A stretch of 64,000 bases of DNA, taken from positions 744,001 through 808,000 of the forward strand of contig CASHTG010000017.1 in the NCBI GenBank assembly GCA_949357655.1, read 5' to 3'. The DNA comes from Parascedosporium putredinis (Eukaryota; Ascomycota; Sordariomycetes; Microascales; Microascaceae). Made by a program: the position numbers and the translations under genes. Below the pieces are notes generated by a model that had not been told where the DNA came from, made no database searches, and saw only the letters and a list, made by a program, of their open reading frames with translations. Shown here in pieces: positions 33,100 to 44,839 of this stretch (positions are counted from its first letter, which is position 1; each line of letters begins with the position of its first letter).

Positions 33100-35687
33100 C
33101 CTTGATGGCTGAGTCCAGGCAGTAATCAGCAATTTTTAGCACAGGTGTTCCTGGCTCGACTCAGCAATGACAACATATTTACATCGTTTATTTATGTAGA
33201 GCTGGGAGCGGATAGTTTGTCCTTCAGAACCAGCCCGCTCAAAGAAAGAACAACTGCGGTGCTGATATTTGGGGTGGGAGAGACATTGAAGCGGATGATG
33301 GGATTTGGTAAACTGATCCCAGACACCATCATTGATCTATTAGGAACATTGAAAACAACATTATTTTAAGGAAGGTGTGATGGGGCTGGGGAGCCTGCTG
33401 TATTGTTTGGCTGGCCAGCGTTGCTGATTTGCAGTGTCCCACACACAAAGTTTGAGGTAATATCCCGTTCATACGGATCAGGGTTTAGTGATCGTCGCTC
33501 ATCCAACCTTGTCCAAAGCTGTCGGAGCCAGATGATTGAGGGTCAGCAAATTTGATCCAGGAGGGATTTCCACAAGCTGGTTAAATTTTGCTGTTGGCTT
33601 CACGACGCTACGTGGCGAGAGGCGAGCTAATGTTGTTTGGTCCCCGGCTTAGCGGCGCTGGCGAGTGCTCGACGCTGGGGGCACGCTCCGTTTCTGGGTG
33701 AAGATGGAGCCTTTTTGGCCGGTTCTGCGGCGTCCTGACAGTTGACGGTGGCCCCCACTTCGCTGTGAACGAGAATAGGCCGGGTGCGAGGAAAATACCC
33801 GGACGAGGGATGCCGACTGGAGTGGGTCTTAAAGGCCTACGGCGGTAAATGAGGGTAGTAGGGTGGGGAGGGGACACCAACAAAAGTGGAAGCTGCTCAC
33901 CGCGAAAGCCGCCAACCCCCATGGCATTGTTCATTGTTGATCGGATTGTGGATCAATTGATGTTTACAAGCAGTGAACGTGGGGCCTCCACGCACAGTGT
34001 GGGACACGCACCCTTCTCTCTTATTTCGTTATTCTTTTTTGTCCTCGAGAGGAGGCGGAAGGGGAAGCGGAGGTCAAGCCTTGTAGCCCCATTGAATTGA
34101 TCACCTTCTTCGGGGAGGGCGCACAACTGACATTTTGGCCCAATTGGCGTCGCCCTCGATCTGCGTTGAAGTGGCTTGAACCAGCTGGTTCCTGTTGATC
34201 CCTCTGCGGATGTAGTGGACTGGTCGCTTCCACGAGCACTCTGCTTCCACACCTGTATACCGGTCAGAACACTTGCATCCTATGACGGGCCATGTCAAAG
34301 ACCTGGACAGTAGCCGATCATTGCCAGACACGGAGCTATGTGGGAGTGTGACACCGCCTTTGCGCAGTGAAAGGGCTGGGTGTATTGCCGTCCAGGCTTG
34401 GCTCAGGCTTGGCCGGTCGAGACCGACCCCCGCCAGCGTATCAAGAGCCCTGAAACGAGCCTGTGGTGTTATTCTAGCACAGTGGCGGGAAAATCGATTT
34501 ACACTCAGCCAATTCATTCGACCTATGATTGATGCACCGAAGGAGGCCAGTGCAAGTACCGGCCAAGTAGTTTTCCTGCTGACGAGCGCGGCAACATTTA
34601 CAAGTCTGGCTAGCTGACGGCGAGACCGCCTCCTAAAGGGTCATCCGAGCCCAGTGCCGGTTCCTTAAAAGTTTTTTTTTTTTTTCCCTTTTTCTTCTTT
34701 TTTTCATCTCCCTTCCCACGAGTGCGGACACCGCTTCTCCGGGTTGGCTTCGAAGCAGCAAGTACCCTGCTTTTGCCCCCATTCCCATTCGCAGCTGCCC
34801 GGTGCATAAGCCCACCCATTACCCACCACCAACCCTTGCCCTTCCCATCGACGCAGCCCGTGCGATCCCCCTTGCCAACACCACCCTTTTCATCCCGCAT
34901 TCCATCCTTACTTTGCCCATGCACAATCAAACCGCTTTCCCCACTTCTAACGTTATTAGTAGTATTACCACCTCGACCCTTCTCCTCTGAATTCCTTCCC
35001 TCTCCCGTCAACACTCAAACCTCTCGCCCTTTGAACGTTATCCTGGTGACTTTCTCTTCGAATCTTTTAACTCGACAAAAGCAAACCCCTTCACTCCATA
35101 CTTTGTCGTGCCACGTTATTCACGATTGGCTTACGTATAATACCTTCGCCTCACAAGGGCTTTGTCGAATCGCCTCTGCTTGGCACTGCTGCGCCACTAC
35201 TTCTCAGCGCCGCGAACGAGCTGAATCGTCAAAACACCTCGCAGGCCTCGCTGTCCAGCATTCTCAACCTCTCCGCAGCGAAATTCAGATTTGTCAGAGA
35301 AGAACACAAGACCGCCCGACGTGGACATCTCCTCCTCGGCGTCTTTTTTCCTTCTTCTCGCTTAGACACAACCTATCTCCAACGCCCGCCTATAGCGCAC
35401 GATGCACCTCATATTATAGCCAAACGGTCCCTAGGGACGCAATAACTTCGAATCCCGGTGCCCGGAGAACGAAGGCTCAACAGTAATAGAGGCTGATCTG
35501 AACAACTCAGACCGGTCTCTCTAGCACTTTTATATACAACGACCCTCGAAAGTCTTAACCAATATTCACAAGTCAACCAACCCTTACTGACCCGATTCTT
35601 TACGCGAACACTTGGACCATCCTATTTCTTCAATCCCAGAGTTGGACCAACTGATTTACTCCCTTGTTTCGATTTTTTACCGACGAG
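33100..35687. other. Long intergenic region and leader of the DUF2457 gene
   Basis: About 2.6 kb. It includes a T14 run at 34672-34685 and an unusually C/T-rich stretch, 34.7-35.7 kb, just before the DUF2457 start, compatible with a long 5' leader. Open frames in the C/T-rich part look compositional, not coding. Confidence 0.5.
34672..34713. repeat. Poly-T / pyrimidine tract
   Basis: T14 followed by CCC, T5 and CTTC-type sequence, a low-complexity pyrimidine tract about 1 kb upstream of the DUF2457 start. Confidence 0.8.
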
Positions 35688-37754
35688 ATGGATCCGGAAA
35701 GGCATTCGTCTTTACCCACACCAGGCGCTGCCTGGTCCTCACAATCGGCCAATGTTCCTCCCCTATTAGACGAAGAGCTGAGCGCTGACGTCGATGAGCC
35801 GCCCGACTCTTGCTCTGGCAAGCCGCAGCTTGCCCTCGGAGACTTCAAGAAGACATGCGTCCGGAAGCAATCGGATCGTCAATCCTCGCTCCTCACAAGG
35901 GCCCTGCTGTGTGAGCAGGGTGAGGATATGGCCCTTACCACTCCGCGAACCAGCATGCTCTACCGCCAGCGAAGGCGATCTATGACGAGCAACATCAGCC
36001 TCGCCTCGACCGTTGATCTTACCAGCGATACCGGCCTGACCAGCCCATCAAGGGCTGAAACCCCCAGTCCGCCCCTTCCCGAGATGCTCACTCTCCGTAT
36101 CCACGACCACGGCCACCACAATCACCATGGCCTCAAGCCTCGGTTCGGCGCGTTGCCAGGTGCAGGCGCGGTCGCTAGCCAATCCCCGCGGAGCCGTCTA
36201 AGAGAAAAAGCATCTCCTTTGCTTGCCTGGGAAAACCTGTTGCGGACCCAGTCGAGAAAAACCGGCCCGCGTGCAGTTTGCTGCTCCTTCCCGCGATGCC
36301 AACGCCGAACCCACCCGCAAACCGTGCATCAAGTTTGCCTGCCCCAGCATCGTCCCCGCCACACACTCCTCTAAAGAGCCTAACGCTATTCAAGCTGCCG
36401 ATGTGATGGCCTCGCAGAAGTCAGCCTATGACGAGCCAAAGGAAGATGATTGGATCCGCGAAGAGCACTTTTCTCCGAAGAAGCGGATCACGATCAAGGA
36501 CACGCTCATCATGGAAAATCACATCCGGAAAATTGGCGAAGAGGCTGAAGAAGAGGCAGAACAAGAGGAGAATGATGAGGACAACGTGAATGGTGAGGAC
36601 CTCGCTGATGAGGATGAGGATGAGGATGGAGATGGAGACGGAGAGGACGACGATGAAGACAATGAGGAGGATGAGGACGAAGATGAAGACGAGGATGAAG
36701 ACGAGACTGACTACGGGTCCGTCGATGGTGATGACGGCTACCATACCGACGAAGAGACGGGCTTTGCTGAGTCCGATGAGGACGAGGACGAGGATGACGA
36801 TCTCCACCTTTGGAACCATGGCATCAAGCTTGCTATTGGCACTTCTCCTCATCCTCTTCTTGCCAGGCGCCGTTCATCGACCACGGAGCATCATTCTGAT
36901 TCCTCAACTGCAACTCGTGATGGCCTTGACTCAAGAAGGATGGCCACACCACGACGGAGGATTCCCCGGCCTGTAGTCCCTGAGCTTCCCGACAGCACCG
37001 ATTTCGTGTGTGGTACTTTCGACGAGGACCGCGAGGTTGAGGAAGCTTACCTGTCTCATCGCGCTGCTGTCAAGGCCCAAAGACACACATCATCCCCCAA
37101 GATATCGATCCTAGCTTTCCGACATCCGATATCGAAGATGGTGATGGCGAGGAAATGTTCAATCCTGTCCATGATGAGACTGATGAGCAGATTTGGGAGA
37201 TGGACGATGTCAACAACGACAAGGAGCGCTCTTCCCGCAAGAAAACCAAGTCTACCCAATGCTCCCCTAAGAGATATCACTCACCACCTCCTAAAGCCCT
37301 CAAACTCCGTGGTCGCTCGCCCCGAGGTGTGCCGGATAAGCATTCTCCTCGCCGTATGAGGTCCCCGGCACCCGCCAAAGTCCCCACGTCCACTGGCGCG
37401 TCGCCGATTCCCACCGGCGTTCAGTCACGTCTCATCGGGTTCTGTGGCCCAGCTGGTCCCCATACCAAGTCGCTGCCCGCCCCGGCGGCATGATTACTTT
37501 TTGAGAGCGAACAAGAAGGAAAGCTCGCGCATGCAGAGAATCACGTCCGTGGAGCCATCGATATTGTCAAGGGACTCGAGAAGAAGCGCCAGAGGCGCAA
37601 GGAGAAGTTTTATCAAAAATACTGCAACCGAGCCCGCAAAGGCCAGGTCCAAGAACGCAAGGCCCTCCCTGGCCAGGGAGCGACTAAGATGAGGGAGTTG
37701 GGCCTCCTCATGGCCGGTAAGACTGACCGAGGCAACTATGTCCTCTCCGTCTGA
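35688..37754 (+). CDS. DUF2457-family protein (fungal, unknown function)
   Basis: Single exon from ATG 35688 (MDPERHSSLPTPGAAW) to TGA 37752-37754, about 690 aa. N-terminal Ser-rich region with SRAETPSPPLPEML and a His cluster (HDHGHHNHHG). Then KRKSISFAC, CIKFACPS, the EEHFSPKKRITIKDTLIMENHIRKIGEEAEEE box, and an Asp/Glu tract of about 45 residues encoded by GATGAG/GACGAG units (36573-36710). The C-terminus has SPIPTGVQSRLIGFCGPAG and a basic helix GLEKKRQRRKEKFYQKYCNRARKG ending YVLSV. This order is typical of DUF2457. The basic, acidic and Cys-containing segments suggest a nuclear role, but that is inference. Breaks: C4 36184-36187, G 36271, C5 37094-37098, and C3 37476-37478 with T5 37498-37502 (two bases). 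The last pair together create an in-frame TGA at 37491. Confidence 0.85.
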
Positions 37755-38797
37755 GGCAACATTTTAATGCTCCAAGGGTGAATTTCGCCACAAAGCGGAG
37801 GACATGCGAGGGATTTTATATCACGCGTCACGAACCGACTTTCATACACACACATCTACTGGCGTTTTTATCATCACACAGCAAATCCAGACCCTTACTC
37901 CTAGGCTAGGAATGGAAGGGCAAAGGATATTGAGATTGGTCAATTCGGAACGGAAATCATCATGGGGAAAGGGACCCCTGCATCATTTATGATTTTTTTC
38001 TTTTTTTTCTTTTTTTCGTTTTCACTCTGTATCTACTTTATCCATCATAGGGAAACAAGCTCCCCGCTGTATATACACACATTACACACATAACCAAATT
38101 TTTAGCATCTTCACGAAGCACTGGTGTCGTCTCTAGTGATCAAATGAACCCCGCTAATTAATGCATGTCGTGATCAAGCATCGTTTTTTATCCATACTTC
38201 CATTTCACGTTGCTATCTAACACTGCTTTCCTCAAGAGGTAAGAGAGGGCTGCGGCTGTCTGGCCCCATCGGCGCTGTGACGTGTAAAGCAGTGTAAAAT
38301 GCATAATGTGACGAATGTTGAGCGAACAGCTCCGATTGGAAAATTAGAGCGCTATCTCACGATGCAATGATTACATGGGGCGAATAATTGGCATCAGTAT
38401 CTTTTAGGCCGCGTTCTGATGTGGCGACCGCCGCTTAGAGCCGATTTTGGGGGTGTCTGCCTCATTAGGTGCCACCTAGTTCGTTCCTCTGTGTCTCTTG
38501 GACTGTGGAGTTTCATCTGATTTGGCGTTGGTTTATTCGAACAAAACTGCTGCGCTGTCCAAATCTCACACATGATTCCCGCCCTAGATATAAGGCAACG
38601 AGACCCATTATTCGGGGACGGTCCGTGAACCTTCCTCGACTAAGTCCACATCACCAAAGTGCATCTTGCGACTACTCTCTATCTCGTTTGTCTTTGCCTA
38701 CAAATTGCCGTTTCTACATCTCGTGGACCTAACCTTTTTCCCCCTTCTTATTTTGACACCTTGAATCGGCACCCATCCTTGACCTTACTCGAACAAG
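37755..38797. other. Intergenic between DUF2457 gene and SAR1
   Basis: DUF2457 3' flank with T-rich runs near 37.99-38.03 kb and the SAR1 promoter/leader. No gene is seen. Confidence 0.55.
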
Positions 38798-39872
38798 ATG
38801 TGGATTATCAACTGGTGTACGTGTTAACCATTCCATACTGGCCTCCTCCCCGACACCCCTAAATCGGCGCTCTTGTCGCCTCGTTTTTCTTTTTTTGTCG
38901 GCCCCTGGCCCCTCCCGCTGCCTGTTCTCTTGCAACCTGATCCGAGATGATCGAAGCTGACCTTTGACGCTATACTTTTGCCTTAGTCTATGATGTCCTT
39001 TCGAGCCTTGGGCTGCTCAACAAGCACGCCAAGCTGCTCTTCCTCGGACTCGACAACGCCGGAAAGACGACGCTATTACACATGCTGAAGGTACGGTGTA
39101 CCATCCCACCGACCGCTCCTTGGATTACAACTCCGTTCCATCTTCGCGCGGGTTATCTTATCCAGAATTTAGCTGTAGCTAACCACCCCATCCTTGAATT
39201 AGAACGACCGAGTTGCCATTCTTCAACCCACTCTTCATCCCAGTATGAGACACCCTACATCAAAACACTAGCGGAACCACAGTGGATGCTAACATGCAAC
39301 AGCCTCTGAGGAACTTGCCATCGGAAATGTGCGATTTACCACTTTCGATCTTGGTGGCCATCAACAGGGTAAGTCGGCCATTCATTTGAAGATCGCCTTT
39401 AGTGCGCAGCGCGTGTCCTGCTAACGCGTACTCCTCACGATAGCTCGTCGTCTTTGGAAAGACTACTTCCCCGAAGTGAACGGCATCGTTTTCCTCGTCG
39501 ACGCCAAGGATCACGATCGATTCCCCGAAGCCAAGGCTGAACTCGACGCCCTACTCTCCATGGAGGAGCTCTCCAAGGTTCCCTTTGTCGTCCTCGGCAA
39601 CAAGATCGACCACCCCGATGCCATCTCTGAGGATGAGCTCCGCCACCAGCTTGGCCTCTACCAAACTACTGGCAAGGGCAAGGTTCCCCTTGAGGGAATC
39701 AGGCCCATCGAGGTCTTCATGTGCTCCGTCGTCATGCGACAGGGTAAGTGTTGCGTTGCTTCGCGGCTCTGCACAGAGTCGTAGCGGTCCTTTCATCGTG
39801 TCTGTTAAGATCACTAACAAATGGGACATAGGCTATGGTGATGGTATAAGGTGGCTCTCCCAGTACGTCTAA
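38798..39872 (+). CDS. sar1: COPII small GTPase Sar1
   Basis: Six exons, 38798-38816, 38987-39090, 39203-39242, 39303-39368, 39444-39743 and 39832-39872, total exactly 570 nt: an intact 189-aa protein, the standard Sar1 length. Sar1-GTP inserts its N-terminal amphipathic helix in the ER membrane and recruits Sec23/24 to start COPII vesicles. Seen: N-terminus MWIINWFYDVLSSLGL (Sar1-specific, no myristoylation glycine), P-loop GLDNAGKT at residues 27-34, switch 1 QPTLHPTSEE, switch 2 DLGGHQQARRLWKDYFPE, NKIDHPDA, and C-terminal GYGDGIRWLSQYV. The first exon is only 19 nt. All introns are GT-AG. There are no frame breaks. Confidence 0.97.
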
Positions 39873-41129
39873 ACGGCTTCTTGGCTCTAGCATCTGTATG
39901 CATATATACAGAAGCTCAAGAATAGCCAAAGCATGTATTCATAAGAGGGGCAAGGGGGCGATGCGGACTGGGGATGGTTGGGGATGATATCTCATCGCGG
40001 CTGTGCTACCTGCGTAACCTCTAGTACGCGACCTTAATGTTCAGGGCTTTACGTCCGTCTGATATGTCGAGGCACGGAATGACGGCACTTCTGCCAGGTC
40101 AGATGATATGCTATGCACTTGGCTTGGGAGCACGGCAACCAAGAGTGCAAGGTGGACTTTACAATTTGGATGGAGTTCAGGCTCCTCTTGTTTTTTTCGT
40201 GGAACTCGACACAAGCGATGATTAGATAACTTATATTGTGCAACCTCATTTTTTTGGTCTCGGCCCTCTTCTTTTTCTCCTTTTTATTTATATTTCTTTT
40301 TCACTCCTCTAAACCCCTTTGTAGCCTGATTCGAGGGTCGCTTTCTCACCCTTCTTGTCGGAGTTGAGTAGACCTAACTGCCATCTTGATCGGACCTGGC
40401 CCCGTTTCAAAGCCTTGCTGGTGCAGTACCCGAGGCTCATTCCATGCGGGAGATTTATCCAGACGATTCCGCGGCCAGGGCAGGCGTTTACTGAATACAG
40501 CTAGCCTTGAACAGATCAACCATTGGGCGAGTCATCATTGGCAGCACGGAAGGCGGACCACGCCCATATCCGGATTTTTGGTCTTACTAGCCCGACCACG
40601 CAATGTCGGTACGGTGGAGGCAACATCGAATGACGCCAGCGAATTGTCACCGTTGGGTTTGTAACGAACAGGACAAGGGCACGGCGGATACTTTTATTTT
40701 TCGGGGCATAGTTTCATTCACGACAAGGTGCACAGCGCAGCGGCCTTAAACGTGCCAGCCTGGAGAAGAACGGTAACAGCACGTGACAGACGGGATCAGC
40801 TGGCCGAGGTTTCGGGGCCGAGGAATCAGCGCGGGTCGTGTCTAGGAGGTGGGATGACATAGTTTCCACATGGTGTTACATGTCCGTTCTAATCCCAACA
40901 AGCCGGCCTTCCCAACACCACTTGTGAATGCTAATATTGCTAGTGCCGCGGCCATCGCCCTGTAAATGGTAGAAAATACATAATGACCAAACTTGGCATA
41001 TCTTGAACACCGTTTGACTCTGCAAGGATAAATCCTCTCTTTGCATGCTCCTAGCTACTCAACTCGAAATCAACAACTGCGATATGGGAATTCAAGGCCC
41101 GCCCCACCTCCACCAATAAGCTAACAACC
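39873..41129. other. Intergenic between SAR1 and the patatin-type lipase gene
   Basis: SAR1 3' flank with a T-rich stretch near 40.25-40.31 kb, then a mixed region up to the lipase start. No gene or RNA is recognised. Confidence 0.55.
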
Positions 41130-43466
41130 ATGTCTGGTCGACGAAACAGCTTCTTCCAGTCCAGCGCCACCAAGTACGGCTTCGCGCCTGAAGCCTTTGA
41201 TCCCGGCAGCGTGCCGGGCATAGCGGACGACTTTTCGGACCCGGAGGGCATCGAGGCCTTTGCGAATGCCCTACAGGCCCCCGAATTCCACTCCGCTGCC
41301 GACGAGCTGTCGTCGCCGAGCTCAGCGAGTTTCACAACCATCCGCAGCCCTCGGCTCATCTCCGAAGACCCCCACGATGAGACGAACACTCTCGCCTCAG
41401 CATCTGGCAATGCCGTCTCGCCGGCGTTTCGGCAAACGCTATCCTTGACGCAGCAGCCGCCCTTCTTCATCTCTGCCCAGAACGACTGGGCCCCGTGCAC
41501 GAAAAGGTCAAGAAATCGCAGAGGCGAAAGAGGCGGGCGGCGCCGGTACACTCGTTGCTAGGCGAGCGGACAAAGGATGAAACCCGCGAGGGCTACCTCT
41601 ATAACTTGCTCAAGTGGCCGCTGCTCCTAGGCGTCTCGGGCATACTTGCGCTCGAGTGGATATGTTACCTTTTCACGCGACTCTACATATACTTGTACGA
41701 GCAGACGGTAGCCTGGCGCGGGAAGAGGGCGACTTTACGGAGGAATATGCGCACGACGAACAACTATAAGGATTGGGTCATTGCCGCCAAGGAGCTAGAC
41801 AGCTTCCTCGGCCGACAGGACTGGAAGGAGGAAAACGAATATGCCTACTACGACTCGAAAACGATCAGGCGCGTATGGGATCACATGAGAAAACTAAGGC
41901 ACAAAGCGGAAAGCCTCGAGAAATCCAAGAACAATGAAACGGGCAAAGCGAAACCTGTGGAAGAACTAAGGGTTTTAGCCGAGGCCTGCATCAAGAGCAA
42001 CTTTGTCGGCGTTGAAGGCCCTAGGCTTTACAGCCAGACGTATTACGGTACCAAAAACCTGGTACAAAATTATATCGATGAGTGTAAGTACCATGCGTGG
42101 GCAGCCAAAGTCCGCAACAGCCTAACTAACTCCATTAACTATAGCGGAGAAGACGATCAAGTTCCTGATGAACACCAAACAGCTCCCGAATGACGAGCGA
42201 CGGGTCTTGTTCAAGCACATGCACGCCAATTTTGGTCGCACCGCCCTCTGCCTATCCGGAGGGGCGACCTTTGCCTACTATCACTTTGGGGTCGTCCGGG
42301 CTCTCCTGGACGCTGACCTTTGCCAGAGGTGATCTCCGGCACCAGCGGCGGCGCCCTTGTCGCCGCTTTGGTGGCAACACGCACAAACGAAGAGCTCAAG
42401 GAGCTCATTGTCCCTGCCGTCGCAACCCGCATCACGGCTTGCCGAGAGTCCATCTTCACCTGGCTCCCCGCTGGTGGAAGACGGGCGCTAGGTTTGATGC
42501 GGTCGACTGGGCTGACCGTTCCACTTGGTGGTGCCGCGGATCAATGACGTTCCGCGAGGCTTACCAGCGAACAGGCCGAATCCTGAACGTTTCGTGTGTT
42601 CCTTCGGATCCCCATTCTCCCACAATCCTCTGCAACTACCTCACGAGTCCAGACTGCGTTATCTGGTCTGCCATCTTGGCTTCCGCCGCAGTGCCAGGGA
42701 TCCTAAACCCCGTGGTTCTAATGATGAAGACGCGAGACGGTACCCTTGCCCCCTACTCCTTTGGCCGCAAATGGAAAGACGGTAGTCTTCGCACGGATAT
42801 TCCCATCAAGGCACTCAACCTACACTTCAACGTAAACTTCACCATCGTTAGTCAGGTTAACCCCCATATCAACCTCTTCTTCTTCTCGTCCCGCGGCACC
42901 GTGGGGCATCCCGTGACGCACCGTCGCGGGCCGGCTGGCGCGGCGGCTACCTCATGTCCACGTTTGAGAACTTCCTCAAGCTCGACATGAACAAGTGGCT
43001 CCGCTTTATCCGCCATGCCGAGCTCCTTCCACGGCCCATGGGGCAGGACTGGAGCCAACTTTGGCTTCAGGACGCCTTCGCGGGCACAATAACGATCTGG
43101 CCCAAGAGCGTCATCTCGGACTTTGTCCACATTCTCTCCGATCCGGACCCGGACCGCCTCGCGCGCATGATACACGAGGGCCAGCAAAGTGCCTTCCCCA
43201 AGCTCAAGTTCATTTCCAACAGGCTGAGGATCGAGAGGCTGATCGAAGCGGGTCGCTTGGAGACGCGGCCTTGGCTTCGAAGGGGCTCCATCGAAACTAT
43301 CCTTAGCGAGGATGACTTGAGGAGCCTACTCGTAGACGGGGCAAACAGTACCGACGCTGACGACACGGAGGGTGCCGATGTGGAAGAGGGGATCATCCTC
43401 GATAGTGATGGAAATTTTGCGGGCATGAAAGACGTGGCATACTCGTCGACATACAAGGTGGACTGA
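41130..43466 (+). CDS. Patatin-like lipase/phospholipase with DUF3336 (Tgl3/4/5 family)
   Basis: Exons 41130-42083 and 42145-43466, about 759 aa. The family hydrolyses triacylglycerol or lysophospholipid at lipid droplets. An N-terminal disordered part (MSGRRNSFFQSSATKYGFAP) is followed by a hydrophobic helix (YNLLKWPLLLGVSGILALEWICYLF), then the DUF3336 block (NNYKDWVIAAKELDSFLGRQDWKEENEYAYYDS). The patatin domain opens with ALCLSGGATFAYYHFGVVRAL, has the nucleophile elbow GTSGG near residue 384, and includes the catalytic Asp region KDGSLRTDIP. QVNPHINLF and LKFISNRLRIERLIE are also family-typical. Breaks: C4 41491-41494, T3 42319-42321 (just before the GTSGG elbow), C4 42466-42469 and G3 42928-42930, one base each. 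The corrected length is 2280 nt. Which Tgl paralogue it matches is unclear. Confidence 0.92.
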
Positions 43467-44839
43467 GGGTTGGAGCAATCTCTGGAGAACCAAACCCCGG
43501 CCCTGGTCCGGCCTTTTTCATCTTCTTTCTCTTTTCTCTTTTCTTTCTTTTAGGTTTCCTCCCCCAGATTAAGGGCTTCGGATAGAGAGGACTAGCCATG
43601 ATATATTACTATAGACTTTGACGGCTGTCACAAGACTTCCTGTAAACAGAAATCTGCTTCGAAGACGATGGTTTGGCCTGGCAGCTACGTAGGAATGAAA
43701 TGATCGATGACTTCTTTAATCTTCCTCTCTACTTCTTTTGCTCGTTGACCTATGTATGGGTTACTTGTAATAACCCATTAACCCTCCTCCTCTATGTCAG
43801 CATTGATGGATGTCACAAAATGTTAGGATTTTGGAAGCTTATATGGCGGAGAGTTTTCGTTTTGGTTTCCCCCTTACTCATCAATTAGTCTCTTTCTCCG
43901 GGGTCAAAAGCCGTCAAGAGGGCTTTGAGCCCATGCTCCTAGTCATCATCATAGCATACAGATGTGCCTATGCTTACACAAACCGCCGCCTTCCCGTTGT
44001 CCCTCCACCGCTACCGCCTTGCTTGTCCTGTGTCCTATTTTCCGCTTCCAAAGACGGGGCTGCAAGGGGAAGGAGAGGTATTAGGAGAGGGCACCGAGGG
44101 GGAGGGTAAAGAGGACATGGATCGTGTGTTCAAATCATATATTTTCCACCTTGGTTCGGCGGGATTGTCTTATACCCAGGAAAGTTTTGCCCGTGCGAGA
44201 AGCCAGCAATCGCGACATGTTCTAACCGGCCCTGCCTCCATATCCGCAGGCCCCGAAGCCCCTGGATCCCCTTTTCCTTTTGCACCTATCCATAATGAGC
44301 TCTGACAAGACAGCCTCTTCTCAAATAGAAGAAGAGGCAAAATATGTAGAATAGCGGAAGACCTAGGAGGGAAGGAGAGAAGGAGAGAGAGAGAGAGAGA
44401 GAGAGAGATAGAAAGGGAAAGAAAAGAAAAGAGAGGCCAACAAACAAAAAATTGACAACAAGAGACGTGCACCGGAACGTATCCGCGTCACGTACGCCTT
44501 ACCCTTCGCTTTATTGCTCCGCGGCTTCACCTCGAAACCAGACTTGAATCGAGCCGATTGCGCCCCCACCCATCTTATCACACACTGCGCGCGTCTTCTT
44601 TCTTGCGTAATCGTTACAAAGAATAAGTCAGGATCCAGAAAAGAAACAATAAGAAATCCCTCCCATACACTTCCATACTCCGGCATTGTTACCTGACACC
44701 GCCGGAAGGGTGGCATGCTCCGTGTGCTGCTTGGAAGTCGTGAACGTCGTCTGGAATGCAAGATGACACATCTCTAAACAGTACTAGATGTAGTAAGAGA
44801 ATGTAGAGTCCAACTTTTGGCACCTCAGGCCACCGGTAT
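43467..44839. other. Intergenic between convergent lipase and PKA genes
   Basis: 3' flanks. A (GA)n microsatellite lies at 44383-44408. No gene is supported. Confidence 0.6.
44383..44408. repeat. (GA)n microsatellite
   Basis: Thirteen consecutive GA units in the 3' region downstream of PKA. Confidence 0.9.

Noticed and set aside
35440..35475. TTCGAATCCCGG resembling a tRNA T-arm
   Set aside because: No D-arm, anticodon arm or acceptor can be paired around it.
34722..35486. 254-codon open frame upstream of the DUF2457 gene
   Set aside because: Composition is dominated by the C/T-rich leader (Pro, Ser, Thr, Leu) with no conserved block. More likely 5' untranslated sequence.
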